From positions 124,001 to 188,000 of the forward strand of contig JAQGEQ010000254.1 of NCBI GenBank assembly GCA_034620365.1: a stretch of DNA of 64,000 nt, given 5' to 3'. Within the stretch, counting starts at the first letter, position 1. Every line of letters starts with the position of its first letter. This document shows positions 38,661 through 51,041 of the stretch, one piece after another. The translations under genes were made by a program, and so were the position numbers. Under the pieces are notes generated by a model. It ran no database searches. It had not been told where the DNA came from and saw nothing but the letters and a program-made list of their open reading frames with translations. The DNA is from Pegea sp. RAD2-039. Its lineage: Eukaryota > Chordata > Thaliacea > Salpida > Salpidae.

Positions 38661-41433
38661 GCTAAAAAGATGAGAAAAAATTAGCGGTTATCTTTAACAC
38701 TCCTTCAAAGTGATAAAAAACTCTTATAAAATACTTTATTGTTGCTATTGTGTTACCTGCCAGTTATAAGTGTTATACTTGTGACGATTCAAAGGTGTGG
38801 TTTTGATTCATCGTAAATAACCCATGAATAAGTGGCTAATACCAAACTTTGCTTAACTGCATTCTCTGAAATTATTTCCATTAAATCTCAATTTTTTAAT
38901 GAGTGATAACTAAAAGTGTGATATGATTTCATTTCTAAATTTAACTGAAATATTTTAGTAACAGTTACAGTTATTTTCTTCTGTATTGTTGAACTTTTTC
39001 TCGAAAAAATTCTTTTAGGAACTAATGTATTCTTATAAAGCAAATGTTATATGACATCTTTTGGTAAACTAAATGGTAGAATTGAAAACAAAACGGTAAA
39101 TAAATCATCCAATTTAAAGTTTGTATTAAGACAATACTAGAAATTATAACTCATAGCTTTTTAACTCAAAGTAGTTTTTACAGATTCAAAATTTATTAGA
39201 AATGTTTATAAAATAAATGATTAATCTGGTATATGATATTATATGATATTATGATATATATGATATGATATTTTTTAACTTGAATTTATTTTGGTTACAA
39301 ACTATTAAAGCTTTAAAGTAGACTTTTAATTTGGTAAAAATTGAAAAAATGTAGTTTAGTTTGACTTATTCTCAAAAATTAATGATTTATGTCACTTAAA
39401 AATTTGAATATTATTAAAATATTTATATCTACTTTAAAGTAAAACTTCTATAAATTCATAAATATTTTACATAAATTTTTCTACAAATTTAAGATTAATT
39501 AAAGTTTAATGATGATTAAAAGTTGAGATTAAGTTATTTCTATTTACCACCACTATTCAGTTGAAGTGTAAAAACAAGAAAAGACATATTTTATACGTTT
39601 ACGAAGTTAAAATTAGTTTTTTTTTTCTTTCAAGCTAATGATCTGTAAACAAATTTTATTGACATCAGATGAAGCTTTCTCCTATATTGTTAAAAGATCA
39701 AAATTAGTTTAATGTTGTTTTAACAATTATGCCAAAGAAAGATTATTTTTAACTGATGCTAAGATCATAAGATAAAGTTATATTGTCAAGGTTATCGATA
39801 ATAATATTTGTCCATATTCAAATGAACTTTTAATAGACAAAAAGAAATTGTTTGTCATATATGTCAGAAGATTGGGTTATACGTTAAACTAATTGTTTTG
39901 TATCAGTAGTTATTATTTATTTTATGATTGTAGCTTGTCTTATTGGTTTGACTTTCTCAAATTTTGTTACTATAGATAGAAATATATAATTTATATTAAA
40001 GGAATAAATATGATACTGTCTGTATAGACTGTGCTTTTAAAATACTTAAATGTTAAGATCAGTTAATAGAAAAATTCTTTTATTATTTACTAACCTTTAT
40101 ACTTTCTTAGTACACTATTTGTACATAATTTTACAATATATAAAAACATTTCCAGGTATCGTTTATTAGATGAAAAAATTACTCAAATTACTTCTAAACT
40201 TGTCTATAAAATATGAACAGTTATAATTCGTAGAAATAATATCAGATTCACTAAACTGTTGAAAGCCTTATATATGAAGATTGAAATTCAACACCACTAG
40301 CAAGTTTTTACAAAATGACAAAACTTTATATAATTTTTTTGTTGAAACTGTATGTTGTGCGAAAATAAGGCTTATTTCAGCATTTTCTCTCTTAGAAGTA
40401 TTCAATTTCAAATCTGAAAGCAATTAAATTACTTTAGATTTCCTGAAAAACAAATTAATAATCAATCGATCAATGTTTAGACTATTGTTTATACTGAACA
40501 AGTAATTCAATTTAGATGTTTATACATAAGAGATGTAACATTCATCAAAATTTTTTTCATTTTTAGTGGAGCATTTGTTTTGTATACCTATTCTAATTTT
40601 TTTCTTGAATAATCAGAAAAACAAGAATAGCTTTAAAATTTAATATTATTATTTACTTTAAAAGAAATTTGTTATCAATCATTAAAAAGTTTTTTATAAA
40701 AATGTGAATTCAGTTTTTTTGTAAACTTACTAATTTTTACAACTGAGAATACACCTCAAGTAATGAAATTGTAGCTTGCAAGACTTTATAAGCATTTATT
40801 TTCAACATCACAGCTCATTTAGCTTGCAATAAAAGCAACTAATATCTTATTAGGGCTAAATAAGTCTTTTGTCAGCACTTTTACATATTTTTTCACAAAC
40901 TCAACAAAACTGATAAATTTAAAAACATTTTATAGGATAATACTCAACCAAATCTTATATTAATAATAAATCGCAAAATTCTTTAACCAAAACTTAATTT
41001 GAAGAAATAACTTACAAAAAACTTTATAATCTTTTTAATAGTCGTTTAGATAGAAAACTTATTTTTGTTTTGGGTCAAAAAGAAATGATTTTTTGTACAA
41101 ATGAAGATATTATCTATATGAATGGTGATAATTCAAAGTTATAAAAGTGGTATCTGCTGAGAACTAATCTATTTATTAATATTAAATGGCTGAAATGCTT
41201 TCATCACCTTATCAATATTAAATACACAAATGAAACCAAAATTTGTTCTATTGTAAAATTTACAAATCAACGCTTTGACTACTACAGTAAAAAGACCTAA
41301 GACAAATAAATCTTTATAATTTCCTGTTTCTTATTCAATTTGTTTTTTGATAAGTCCTTATACAAATACCGTCCATTTAATAAATTGAAGTTTTTAAGTC
41401 AACTTTTTAAGACCTGAATGTTCCTTCGAAATA
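38661..41433. other. AT-rich intergenic region with a short AT repeat
   Basis: Upstream flank of the hormone-like gene. It contains a degenerate (ATGATAT)n tract at 39230-39272 and otherwise A/T-rich unique sequence. No coding region is supported. Confidence 0.5.
39230..39272. repeat. Degenerate ATGATAT simple repeat
   Basis: Several imperfect copies of TATGATAT in tandem. No function is inferred. Confidence 0.7.
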
Positions 41434-41611
41434 ATTGGACGCTGTAGAGGAAGTAATTGATTCTTGCATCAATTCAATTGATAAACTCATCATAATTGAA
41501 GACCCAAACCCAGAAAATTTATGCAAAAACGATTTGAATGACGTAAAAAAGAAAATCAGAGAATAAAAGGGTCTGTACGTGATGATGAGGTGATAGAGGT
41601 GGACGACATCT
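41434..41611 (+). pseudogene. Coding-like fragment with acidic/hydrophobic motifs, one frame break
   Basis: In one frame this reads LDAVEEVIDSCINSIDKL, then IIIEDPNPENL and NDVKKK. One base later a second frame reads RKKENQRIKG, then DDEVIEVDDI-stop. The composition is unlike the AT-driven flanks. The hydrophobic-then-acidic runs (LIIIED, EVIEVDD) resemble SUMO-interacting motifs. I do not recognise the protein. It could be a decayed exon, a terminal exon with an unseen splice, or chance. Confidence 0.25.
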
Positions 41612-41907
41612 AATTTTATTGTGAGAATTAATTGTAAATAGAAATATATAAAACGATATTAGTAAATATATTCACAATTTTTATCAAATGATGAAAAAGT
41701 TATACAGTTGTTAAGACTCTTTTTGTTATTCCTTCAAATGATGTCAGTTTTTTACAACATTTTAAAGGTAAAATAAGATGAAGATCAACTCAAGATTTTA
41801 AGTACTCCAAAATTTTGTTTTTCAAAAAACTAATAAAAAATAAACCGACAAAAAAACACTTAATGAGATAGAAACACAAAAAATGAATTAATAAACTAAA
41901 AAAAATA

Positions 41908-44900
41908 TTAAATCAACGAATCAAAATCACTAGATGAAGTCATAGATGTTTCTTCAGATATCTAAAAATGAAGATGAAGTTAGAAGAGTATTAACCAATC
42001 ACGTGACTACAAACCAAATCCATCGCTTTCTGAAGAGTCTTTTTAATCCGATGAATCGTGAGTCTTCGAGAAGGAGAATGAGTCCAAGACTCCTCCATCA
42101 GCTTAGCGACGATAGATAATACCTAGAAGAAATCAATTGAAGATCTGATCACAACTTCTTTGTATTCACTTCGTTTGTAGTCCACCTCTCCGACAATTTT
42201 GGTCGATATCGATTATGCGCGACGACAACTCTCATTTTTTCGAAACTCGGGTCGTAATTAACGACATCATAATAGGGGGGTTGGTATTGATCGCATTTAC
42301 CTGACAATATTTGAAAATTTGTTGAAAAATTCATTAAAATATCTTACTGGGAATTTTCGAACCGTTTGTTGGACATCTTCTCATTATTTCCCACAATACG
42401 AGAGCATAGGAATAAACATCAGCTTGTTTGAACGATTCAAAACTTAAAGTGTTGATGGTTTCGTCTAAAACCTATTAATACAAAACCCACATCCATAAAT
42501 TGTTTATAAAATTCCAAAATTTAACAAAAAAAAGTTAAAAAAAAAAATGATCTTTTCAAATAAGATTTCAAATTAATGAGAAAGTTTAAAGATCAAATAA
42601 AAAAAGATGAACTCACCTCAGGAGACATATATCGTTTGGTGCCCACTCGATGGTTGTTTTTTGGTATATTAACAGTCTGGTCAGACTGATTATGCATGAC
42701 AGCCAAACCTGTCAGTAAAAATTGACATATAAATTAACAAGGATTTGACAGATACATTAGCAGCAAAATATATTGACAGTAACCAGGCGTGTGAGAAACA
42801 ACATGGTGATGGTTGAAAGAATTTACCTAAATCAGCAACACAACAACTAAGATCATTCTTCACCAAAATATTTTTGCTTTTAATGTCTCGATGAGCAATC
42901 GCGGATTTCCCCTAAAAAGAAACAAATAATTGATTGGGTTTCGAAAATGTTAAAATGATTTGAAGTCAAACAACTTACTTTTACTCCAACGATTTCAGTA
43001 TGTAAATGAGCTAACCCATTCGCAGCAGTCAACGCTAATCTAAAAGCTAAACGAAGATCTATTTTTCGCTGCTGTAGAAAGTCGTATAAAGAACCATGTT
43101 GGTGGTAATAACAAACAAGCCACATCTATTCAAATTTCAATTTGATCAATACATCGAATCAATTCTACTAATAACTTTCACACACTTCTGTCTCGGAGTT
43201 TTTTGAAGTCATATCAGAACCTATATAACCAAGTACATTGTTATGACGCAACATCACTGTATTGTAGATCTCTGTTTCTCTAGCCCAAGATTGCTCGTCA
43301 CGTGATGAGAAAATTTTCACGGCAACAGTTTCACCTTTGAAATTTCCTTTCCATACCTCACCATATCGTCCTTTTCCTACGACAACTAATGTTGATGAAG
43401 TGCTCACAAACAGATGGTTTTTTGAGACCTATACAATTTTGAAGTTCTATTTGACGAGCCATGGTCCGTTGGTTGAGAAATGGTTGTCCAGAACCACTTC
43501 CTGATGTTGCAGTGTCCATCCAGTCCTAAATAGACTCATTTAGTGACTTACAGGTCTTAGAGGTCATTTTGAAACTAATTAATGTGACTTACAGCTAGTG
43601 TACTGTCTCCAACATCAATAGCTCTCAAACCACCTTCTAATCGACCAGTTTTACGATTTCTTTCCATATTCTGTAAAATTAATCAAATTTTATGGAACAA
43701 AACAAGAAATAGTGTTTGTATATACGCTACTAGTACAGTACGTGCTTTGTTACAGTTTCTAGAGCTACACTTTCAACTAACAAGATTTGTTTGTAAGATA
43801 AATTTGTATTTCTGTAGAGTGGCGAGGAGTTTTTACTTAAGGTGCTAGATCAACCGAATTGGCTTTTAATGTATTCAACCAAGTACTAAGCTGGTTGAAA
43901 TATATTTATGTTTTGTTTGTGGCAAGATATTATCATGATATTACAAGAATACAACTTCAAGTAGTATTAGCATGCAATAATTCAATTCTTAGTAACTTCA
44001 TCATCATTATATTAGAAGCAGTTTGAAGATAAAAAACATATTTTGATAATTTGAAATAAATAAGAAGTGCATATGCAATTTATGACATTAAAATTAGGAA
44101 TACAAATACAGTATAGGAAGTACCACTCTACAAAAAGAAGACAAACAAACTAATTAACTTACCATCATTGTCCGCTTATGTCGCTTGCGGAAAAAGTTCA
44201 TAATAAAAGCACCAGAAGCTAAGGCTAATAAGATTAAGATAACAACTACCGCAACAATACCAGGGTCTATCCCATGGTTAGAGTCTATTGATTTTGCTGA
44301 AAGAAAAATTAATTGATAGTTTTATGAACAATTGTCTGAATTATATTACTTGGAGCTTCATCTAATCCTGTTTCATAGTCTGCATTACAGTAGTCTGTCT
44401 GGCAACAGGTCATGACTACTTGTGTTGATTTAACACAAGATAAACGAGCTTGGTCTAATTTGAAAAAGCATCCTTTTTTGACATATCTAAAAAGGAAGTT
44501 GTGTTTAAATTGAAAGAATCATGAAACAACTAACTTTTCTTCATCTAAACCAAGGAAGGAATAACAACTAACATTTGTTTCACAGAAACCTTTATCGCAA
44601 TAGGCATGGTTGCAAACACATGAAAAACTCTGAATAACAAACAAGAATAATAATTTGAATATAATCAAGAAAAACTATTTTAAAAGTCCTTACATTTGAT
44701 GTATTATTTGATTCTATAGAAGTGGTTGAAAGGTTTGACATTGAATCTTCTTCCACAATAATTTCATCTAAATAATAACTAAAGACTTAATATTAAGTAT
44801 TAAATATCTATATTATCACAAACTTTTATATATAATAATTAAATGTAGTATTAATTTAACTATTTATTAATCAATATAAGAAGCATTTTATAAAAATTAT

Positions 44901-45140
44901 CTTTAAAATTATAAAAAGAATTATTAAGATAAAAAATTAAGTTTCAACCTATATAAATTTATAATTATAAAACAAAAAATACTTATTTGAAAAACAAGTT
45001 AAAAAGTTAGAAGAAATGCAAAAATAAAATCTAATTAGTATAAGGAATGCCAAAAACAGTTATAGTAACCACTTACTAGCAAAACACACATTTAGCAAAA
45101 AAATGGTTGAAAGGAAACCAACACAAAAATAAAAGCTCAT
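41908..45140 (-). CDS. TGF-beta superfamily type I receptor Ser/Thr kinase (ALK1/ALK2 clade)
   Basis: A membrane kinase that, after BMP/activin ligand binding and phosphorylation by a type II receptor, phosphorylates SMADs. Exons: 45140-45077, 44767-44694, 44629-44535, 44486-44350, 44296-44163, 43670-43593, 43525-about 43434, 43385-43186, 43125-42979, 42910-42827, 42708-42617, 42471-42348, 42300-42170, 42122-42015 and 41961-41908. Signal peptide [21 protein letters not shown]; Cys-rich ectodomain ending with the CCQTDYCN box; TM segment [21 protein letters not shown] domain [18 protein letters not shown]. Kinase motifs: [32 protein letters not shown] (L45 loop, ALK1/2-like, suggesting SMAD1/5/8 output), [25 protein letters not shown] and RIKKTL. 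The C-tail after AMDL is a short Ser-rich exon in frame ([12 protein letters not shown]-stop). Odd points: Gln replaces the GS-box Leu that contacts FKBP12, and the tiny intron before the glycine loop has two possible donors. Confidence 0.93.
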
Positions 45141-46502
45141 GATTTTTTAAAACATTACTAGTAGATCTATAAATAATAATGCACATTTATTCAAAAAAGT
45201 AAGCATAAAAATAAACATTATAAAGATTGATAACAGTATAAAATTAAAATTAAATAAATAATTTCAAAAATAATATATATAAATTGATAAAAGGCATTTC
45301 AAATTTTTAATTAAAAGACTATTTACAATTAAATATAAAAAGGTGATACAAACAAAAAAATAAAAATAATTATATATTTCATAAAAGAACTGTTGTCAGT
45401 TTCAACTTTATTTAAAACTAAATTTAAAAAATATAACTAAAATCACACTAAAGAAAGTTTACTTTTTAAAAGTCATGTCATGTAAAATATACAACTAAAA
45501 TGAATATTAGAAATAAAAAAAAGACTAGAACATAATCAACTAAGTCTAAAAACAAACATTTAAAATTATAAATTCAAAATTTAATAAAAAGACATTAAAC
45601 GATTAACAACTTTTAAATCATTAAAAAAAGATTTGAAAAACAAAAAATAAATAAAACTAAGAAAATCTATAATAAAACTTAACAAAAAAAACTAAATTAT
45701 ATAGATATACTTTTAGCTTTTTCTTGTAGCGATAGAAACTAAGAAGTTCTTATCTACGTTTTATATGCAGCATTTAGTAATTCAAAACAAAAATTTGTAG
45801 TAATAAAAGTTAGTTGTAAGTTTTAAGGTATAAAATGGTCGTTTGAAATTTTGCTCTTTACTTAATGTATACTTGAAAAACAATCAGTTAAACTAGTATA
45901 ATAATGTCATAAAATTGTTGATTTATTCATTCAGAATGAAAATTATTAAATATATTACCAAATTTATGGGAAGAAAGAAAAGCTTAATAATCAAAATATT
46001 GCTTCATTTAATTGAAAAGTTAACACTCAAATTACGAAGAGCAAAACTTTAGGCAAGCAAGGCTGTTTAGAAATAGAAAATAATGGAATGAAAAATCTAG
46101 TTTGCCTAGAATGTTTGATTATGGCAAAATGGATCTAAACCTTATCATGGTTAAATACAGTTTACAAGCAATGTTTAACTGACAAGAGCATGCCGATTAT
46201 GAGCAACTACTCTCTAGTATGCTGCAAATTACATCTTTAAGATAATGTAAAAGTCAAAAATACCACGTAGATAGCACTTATTATCTTCACCAAAAGTATA
46301 CTGGAAATAGTTGTAAAATTCTCAACTTTAATGATTAATTATCAACAACATTCTCAAATAGTGCACTGAAAAAAACATCTAAGCCGTGATAGAACGGAAG
46401 CATCGAGCGCGAGAAGTCCAATAACTCTCAGCAAGATAGAAGGAGAGATCTTCTCGAAAATAAGTTTTAGATTTTCAAAATTGATCTAAAATATAACGAA
46501 CG
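45141..46502. other. Intergenic, upstream of the ALK-type receptor
   Basis: AT-rich until about 46.35 kb, then clearly richer in G/C and CpG up to the possible small gene. It could contain divergent promoter sequence; no element can be named. Confidence 0.45.
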
Positions 46503-46880
46503 ATGATTAGTCGAGTTTTCCGTGGACTAGAGTACGAAGTTGATGAGTCGGATATAGGTCCAGAAGAAGTAACTATTTCGAATGAATATTCTTCGATATG
46601 ATCTAGTATGCAGATGTCACACCAAATCAATATAAGAAGTGCCCACAAAATCCGCCCTTTTGCAATCTACTGTAGAAAATATCTTTTACAACAGAGACAA
46701 AAGATGATTCGAGCATTTTTCGCTTCTCTACTCCAAAAAGAACACCGCGACAAACACCGTGTTGAAATAGATAGAACGACTACCAGTCACACACTGTCTA
46801 GATTGCTAACCAACAAGAGAAGAACTCATTTCCTTAATGGGTTCTGGGAACGCGCCAGGAAGCGATGGGGTGCCACCTGA
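46503..46880 (+). CDS. Possible small basic protein, two exons, unrecognised
   Basis: Exon 1 (46503-46568) reads MISRVFRGLEYEVDESDIGP then EE. A GTAACT donor and TATGCAG acceptor define a 45-nt intron (46569-46613), and exon 2 continues in phase to a TGA at 46878-46880. The unspliced frame has an internal TGA inside that intron. The product would be 110 residues: an acidic N-terminus and a strongly basic body with KIRPFAIYCRKYLLQQRQ, RAFFASLLQKEHRDK and a terminal WERARKRWGAT. There is no signal peptide or transmembrane segment. I recognise no family. Base composition is markedly less AT-rich than the surroundings, as expected of coding or recently inserted DNA. It could also be noncoding. 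Confidence 0.35.
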
Positions 46881-47493
46881 CTTACTGAAACGATGTCAAA
46901 TGCAAACTGCAAGTAACAGAATTGAAAGTTTCCGAAGCTAACAAGAATACGGGAAAATAATTTAGTGCGAACAGATGAAGATACAGAGAAAGCGGCGAGG
47001 AAGTATTTAAGACAATTAGTTTTCTTCTCGCTGTGGAAGTGGGAAAGCTTATCACTAGATTAAAATTGAGAAGAAAGCATCTTCTTTATATTATGTTGAT
47101 CAGAAGCGGAAAAATTAAATTATCAGTTAAGTATATTTTATAAAGATTATTACCAAAGAATTTATTTTGTTGTATTTAAAAAAATTACTTAGAGGTATAA
47201 CTTTTTTATTTATTCAAGAATTTTACACAATAAATAAAAAGCTGCAACTTTTATTGAACAACCATAACCAACCATCGATTAATATAAATTCTATGTGAAA
47301 CTAACCAATAAACGAATTCATTAATAATCAATTTGACTAAATGTAAAACATTTCAAATTAACTAGTAAAATGAGAACTAAAAGGTTAAAAACCACGATTA
47401 ATGTAATGTTAAACAGACAAAGATTAAAACAAATCGGAATTTATGAGCTAGTACCAAAGACAATGATCTGATGATTTTATAATAACTGTTGGA
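46881..47493. other. Intergenic; 3' flank of the first NTF2-like gene
   Basis: The first 200 bases remain less AT-rich, then the sequence becomes AT-rich. A minus-strand AATAAA (47250-47255) lies about 240 nt past the stop of the NTF2-like gene and could be its poly(A) signal. The part from about 47250 is duplicated near 50260. Confidence 0.45.
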
Positions 47494-48033
47494 TTATTCT
47501 TGATATGATGAAGAACCAGCTAATTTCTCAGCCTTTTGAGATTTACGCTGTTGCTTCTTTTCTTGCTCGATAAAGTAATCCAAGATCTTTGACGAGAAGT
47601 AAAAAAATGGGTAAGTTGGAACCACATCTTTAGGGGTAGAAAATCGGACAGTTGACTTGATGCTTTGAATCTTATACCCTTGATCATAAGTAACAACCAT
47701 CTCATCAGAAGACTCTGTATCTGCAAAGCCACGCCACAAAATCTTTGTGTCGGCGCGAACAGTGATATGGTGTATAGACTTGGGCTCGATTGAGACATCA
47801 TAGAAAGTAATTCGTCTACCCACATCACGGAGATTTCCAATAGGTTGAAAAGATGTTAGTCTCGACTTGATTTTGGAGAAAGAATCAAACTCCATTGATG
47901 GTACGCCTTTACCAATAACAGACCATGAAGATGATTTTTCATGGAAGTACTTGTATGCTTCTTTAGGATTATTAGCAAGAGCGACATAAAAGCCATCAAC
48001 ACATTTTAAGAATTTTGAGCTAAGATCACTCAT
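47494..48033 (-). CDS. NTF2-like domain protein, copy 1
   Basis: A single-exon frame of 179 residues. The fold resemblance is to NTF2-like domains: N-terminal helix FLKCVDGFYVALANNPKEAY, then YFHEKSSSWSVIGKG, a central I/L..F.PIG segment, a beta strand run ITFYDVSIEP and ITVRADTKILWRGFADTE, then MVVTYDQGYKIQSI. This resembles the order in NTF2 and the G3BP N-terminal domain. The C-terminus is a Lys/Gln/Ser tail (FIEQEKKQQRKSQ, ending SSSYQE) with no RRM or RGG region, so it is not a full G3BP. An AG just upstream of the ATG (TTTTTCTAG near 48051-48059) may be a splice acceptor for a 5' UTR exon. Function is unknown; NTF2-like domains act in transport, RNA export or small-molecule binding. Confidence 0.72.
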   Translation of the reverse strand: MSDLSSKFLKCVDGFYVALANNPKEAYKYFHEKSSSWSVIGKGVPSMEFDSFSKIKSRLTSFQPIGNLRDVGRRITFYDVSIEPKSIHHITVRADTKILWRGFADTESSDEMVVTYDQGYKIQSIKSTVRFSTPKDVVPTYPFFYFSSKILDYFIEQEKKQQRKSQKAEKLAGSSSYQE

Positions 48034-50501
48034 ATTTTTAACATAAAAATTATCTAGAAAAAAATATTTGATTTACAAATTTTGAACATACTTTATAAAT
48101 AAATAATTCTAGCTTTGAATAATATAATCTGATAATTCCTGAAAAGTAGCTCAAATAAATCAAATCTTAAAAATAAAGAAATAAAAAATATGCTTTAGAT
48201 ATTTATGAAAATAAATTGTTGAATAAAATAAAAAGACTAAGTTTTATATTTGATGTTGAAATTAGTAAAGACTTATAAAAACCAAACTTAAAAAATTGAA
48301 GTTGTTTAATGAATATTTGAAATTAAAATAAACCTTTATAAACATAAATTTCAACTTTAATTGAAAGTTGGTTACATACTTTAAAAATTAACTTTATTTG
48401 GCTAATATACATACAGAACATCAACTTATTCTTAATAAAGATAAATAAATAAATAAAGCAAATCGATATATAAACAAAGTTTTATATACTTATAAATAAA
48501 TTACTTTTCAAACAAAGTCTAAAGTTATTATAGAAAAAATATATAATATATGATATTTTAAAACAAAACAAATAGATCACATGACATTTAAAATCAACAA
48601 ATCTGTTACAATAAAAATCTAGTTTCATAAAATAAAAAAAAGTTTATGATTTTCATAAAAAACATTGATCTGATATATATTTTAAGTATATTATTTACCA
48701 AATCCAGTAATAGAACTTTAAATATTTATATGATAAATAATAAGAAAAATTAGAACATTTGTTTAAATATATTAAAATAATATTTTTGCAACTTTAAAAG
48801 AATTTCAATATAAATTTTATTTGTTATAAACTTATTTATCTCAACTCAATTAAGAATGAACAAAAAATTATCGGTATCAAAAAGGAGAACAATTAGCCAA
48901 ATGTACGACACTTATGCAATGGTAGAAGATCTGTAGAAACCTATACTTATACTTAAACCCAATTTTGAAAAACTCATTTTAGTTGCCTATAAACCTGTAC
49001 AGCTGTTTCTGGGCGCAATCAGAACGAAGCCATTTTCGAACAGAGAATTGACAAAGTTTCTACGTTTAAGCTGACAGAGGGAATAATTGGATCAAACTGT
49101 TTTAATTAGAACCTGAACAATTCAGTAACTTTTCATCAACATCTAGTCTTAACATAATAGCTCTAGCAGGGAAGTCCCAGATATTCTCTTACTTCGAATC
49201 GTAGTAACCCATTTCATATCTCCATCGTGGTTCCTATTTTATATTAAGTTCACTGACTCTCCTCTCATAGAAAACTAAAAGCTTTTCATGATAAAATATC
49301 TATGAAGCTATTGAAATTTATAATTGTTTTAAGCAGTAAGGCTTAAAAAGGTTTTCGCAACTACTAAACAAACTAATTAAAATGCTAGTTTAGCAATTTC
49401 ACTTGGTTTTGACATTTTTTAAATATTTGAAAGTTATTTGAAAGCTTCTGATATAAGATGAGTTTAGCAATGACCATTTGAGCAAGTAATTATCTTAAAA
49501 TAAAACTAATATTTATCTACGAATAATTAAAAAGCGACTATTTTCGAACATTCTCATGATAGTATTGTTTTATAATATTGAAACTAATTCAACATTTGTG
49601 TAAAACGTGACAATTTAGTTTGTTAAAGATTAATTTTGTCTATAATTCACCCCCATAAAATTTTCTGTCAAAACCACTAAATGAATTAAAGTTAACTATT
49701 TTTTTCTAATTAGCCATTTAAAATCTGGAGAATTCCATTAAAATTTAAAACATTCTGTCTAGAAGAAAAATTGCATGACCTTTTAACACAACTCAATTAA
49801 AATGACGTAAAGTTTGACTAATTTTAATGAATCGATTCTCTTTGCTTTAATCTGATATCACAAATTGAAAACGTTTGTAAGATTTTGTTGAACATTTTAA
49901 AATGATCAACTTATTCAAATTTTAAGTTGGACTTTTGATAAACATTTAGATTGCTCAAGAGTTTGATAAAAGAGCTCAATTTATCGAGAAAATCAACTAA
50001 TTTAGAATATTAATTCCTGTTAAGTTTTATATAATACATCATTAGTACTGATTAGTGTTTGTGGTAATTAAAAAAAAGTTTAATTTAAAATGGAAATAAC
50101 TTTTGAAAATTTAATAGATTCTAACAACCCTATTTTTCAATCTAAGTATTTCTTACTTCGTTGGTGGGTTTATATTCAATTTATATTTCAAATTTCTATC
50201 TATGATTTTGATTTACAATAGACTTACTTGGTACAGAAATTATTTGGCAAAAAAAAAAGCTGAAACTTTTATTGAAATCGATGGATTGTTTGAAGAACAA
50301 TTTTATGTGAAACTAAATAGTACATGAATTTACAACAAAATTGACTAAATGTAAAACATTTCAAATTAACTAGTAAAATGAGAAATAAAAGGGTAAAGAC
50401 CACGATTAATGTAATGTTAAACAGACAAAGATTAAAACAAATCGGAATTTATGAGCTAGTACCAAAGACAATGATCTGATGATTTTATAATAGCTGTTGG
50501 A
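48034..50501. other. Intergenic, partly duplicated in the next interval
   Basis: AT-rich. Several blocks here (for example near 48362-48480, 48595-48830, 48955-48985 and 49265-49375) recur in the same order between 51140 and 51970, so this is the flank of a local duplication that includes the NTF2-like gene. About 235 bp near 48127-48361 is absent from the other copy. No gene was seen. Confidence 0.6.
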
Positions 50502-51041
50502 TTATTCTTGATATGATGAAGAACCAGCTAAATCCTCAGCTTTTTCAGATTTACTATGTTGCTTCTTTTCTTGCTCGATAAAGTAATCTAAGATCTTTGA
50601 CGAGAAGTAAAATAATGGGTAAGTTGGAACCACATCTTTAGGGGTAGATAATCGGACAGTTGATTTGATGCTTTGAATCTTATACCCTTGATCATAAGTA
50701 ACAACCATCTCATCAGAAGACTCTGTATCTGCAAAGCCACGCCACAAAATCTTTGTGTCGGCGCGAACAGTTATATGGTGTATAGACTTGGGCTCGATTG
50801 AGACATCATAGAAAGTAATTCGTCTACCCACATCACGGACATTTCCAATAGGTTGAAAAGATGTTAGTCTCGACTTGATTTTAGAGAAAGAATCAAACTC
50901 CATTGATGGTACACCTTTACCAATAACAGACCATGAAGATGATTTTTCATGGAAGTACTTGTATGCTTCTTTAGGATTTTTAGCAAGAGCGGCATAAAAG
51001 CCATCAACACATCTTAAAAACTCTGAGCTGAGCTTACTCAT
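50502..51041 (-). CDS. NTF2-like domain protein, copy 2
   Basis: A 179-residue frame differing from copy 1 at about 12 positions, clustered at the N-terminus (MSKLSSEFLRC versus MSDLSSKFLKC) and in the charged tail (KKQHSKSEKAEDLAG versus KKQQRKSQKAEKLAG). The NTF2-like core is nearly unchanged and has no frameshift or stop, so both copies appear to be under selection or the duplication is young. Flanking noncoding sequence on both sides is duplicated too. A minus-strand AATAAA at 50268-50273 sits at the position equivalent to the one downstream of copy 1. Confidence 0.72.
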   Translation of the reverse strand: MSKLSSEFLRCVDGFYAALAKNPKEAYKYFHEKSSSWSVIGKGVPSMEFDSFSKIKSRLTSFQPIGNVRDVGRRITFYDVSIEPKSIHHITVRADTKILWRGFADTESSDEMVVTYDQGYKIQSIKSTVRLSTPKDVVPTYPLFYFSSKILDYFIEQEKKQHSKSEKAEDLAGSSSYQE

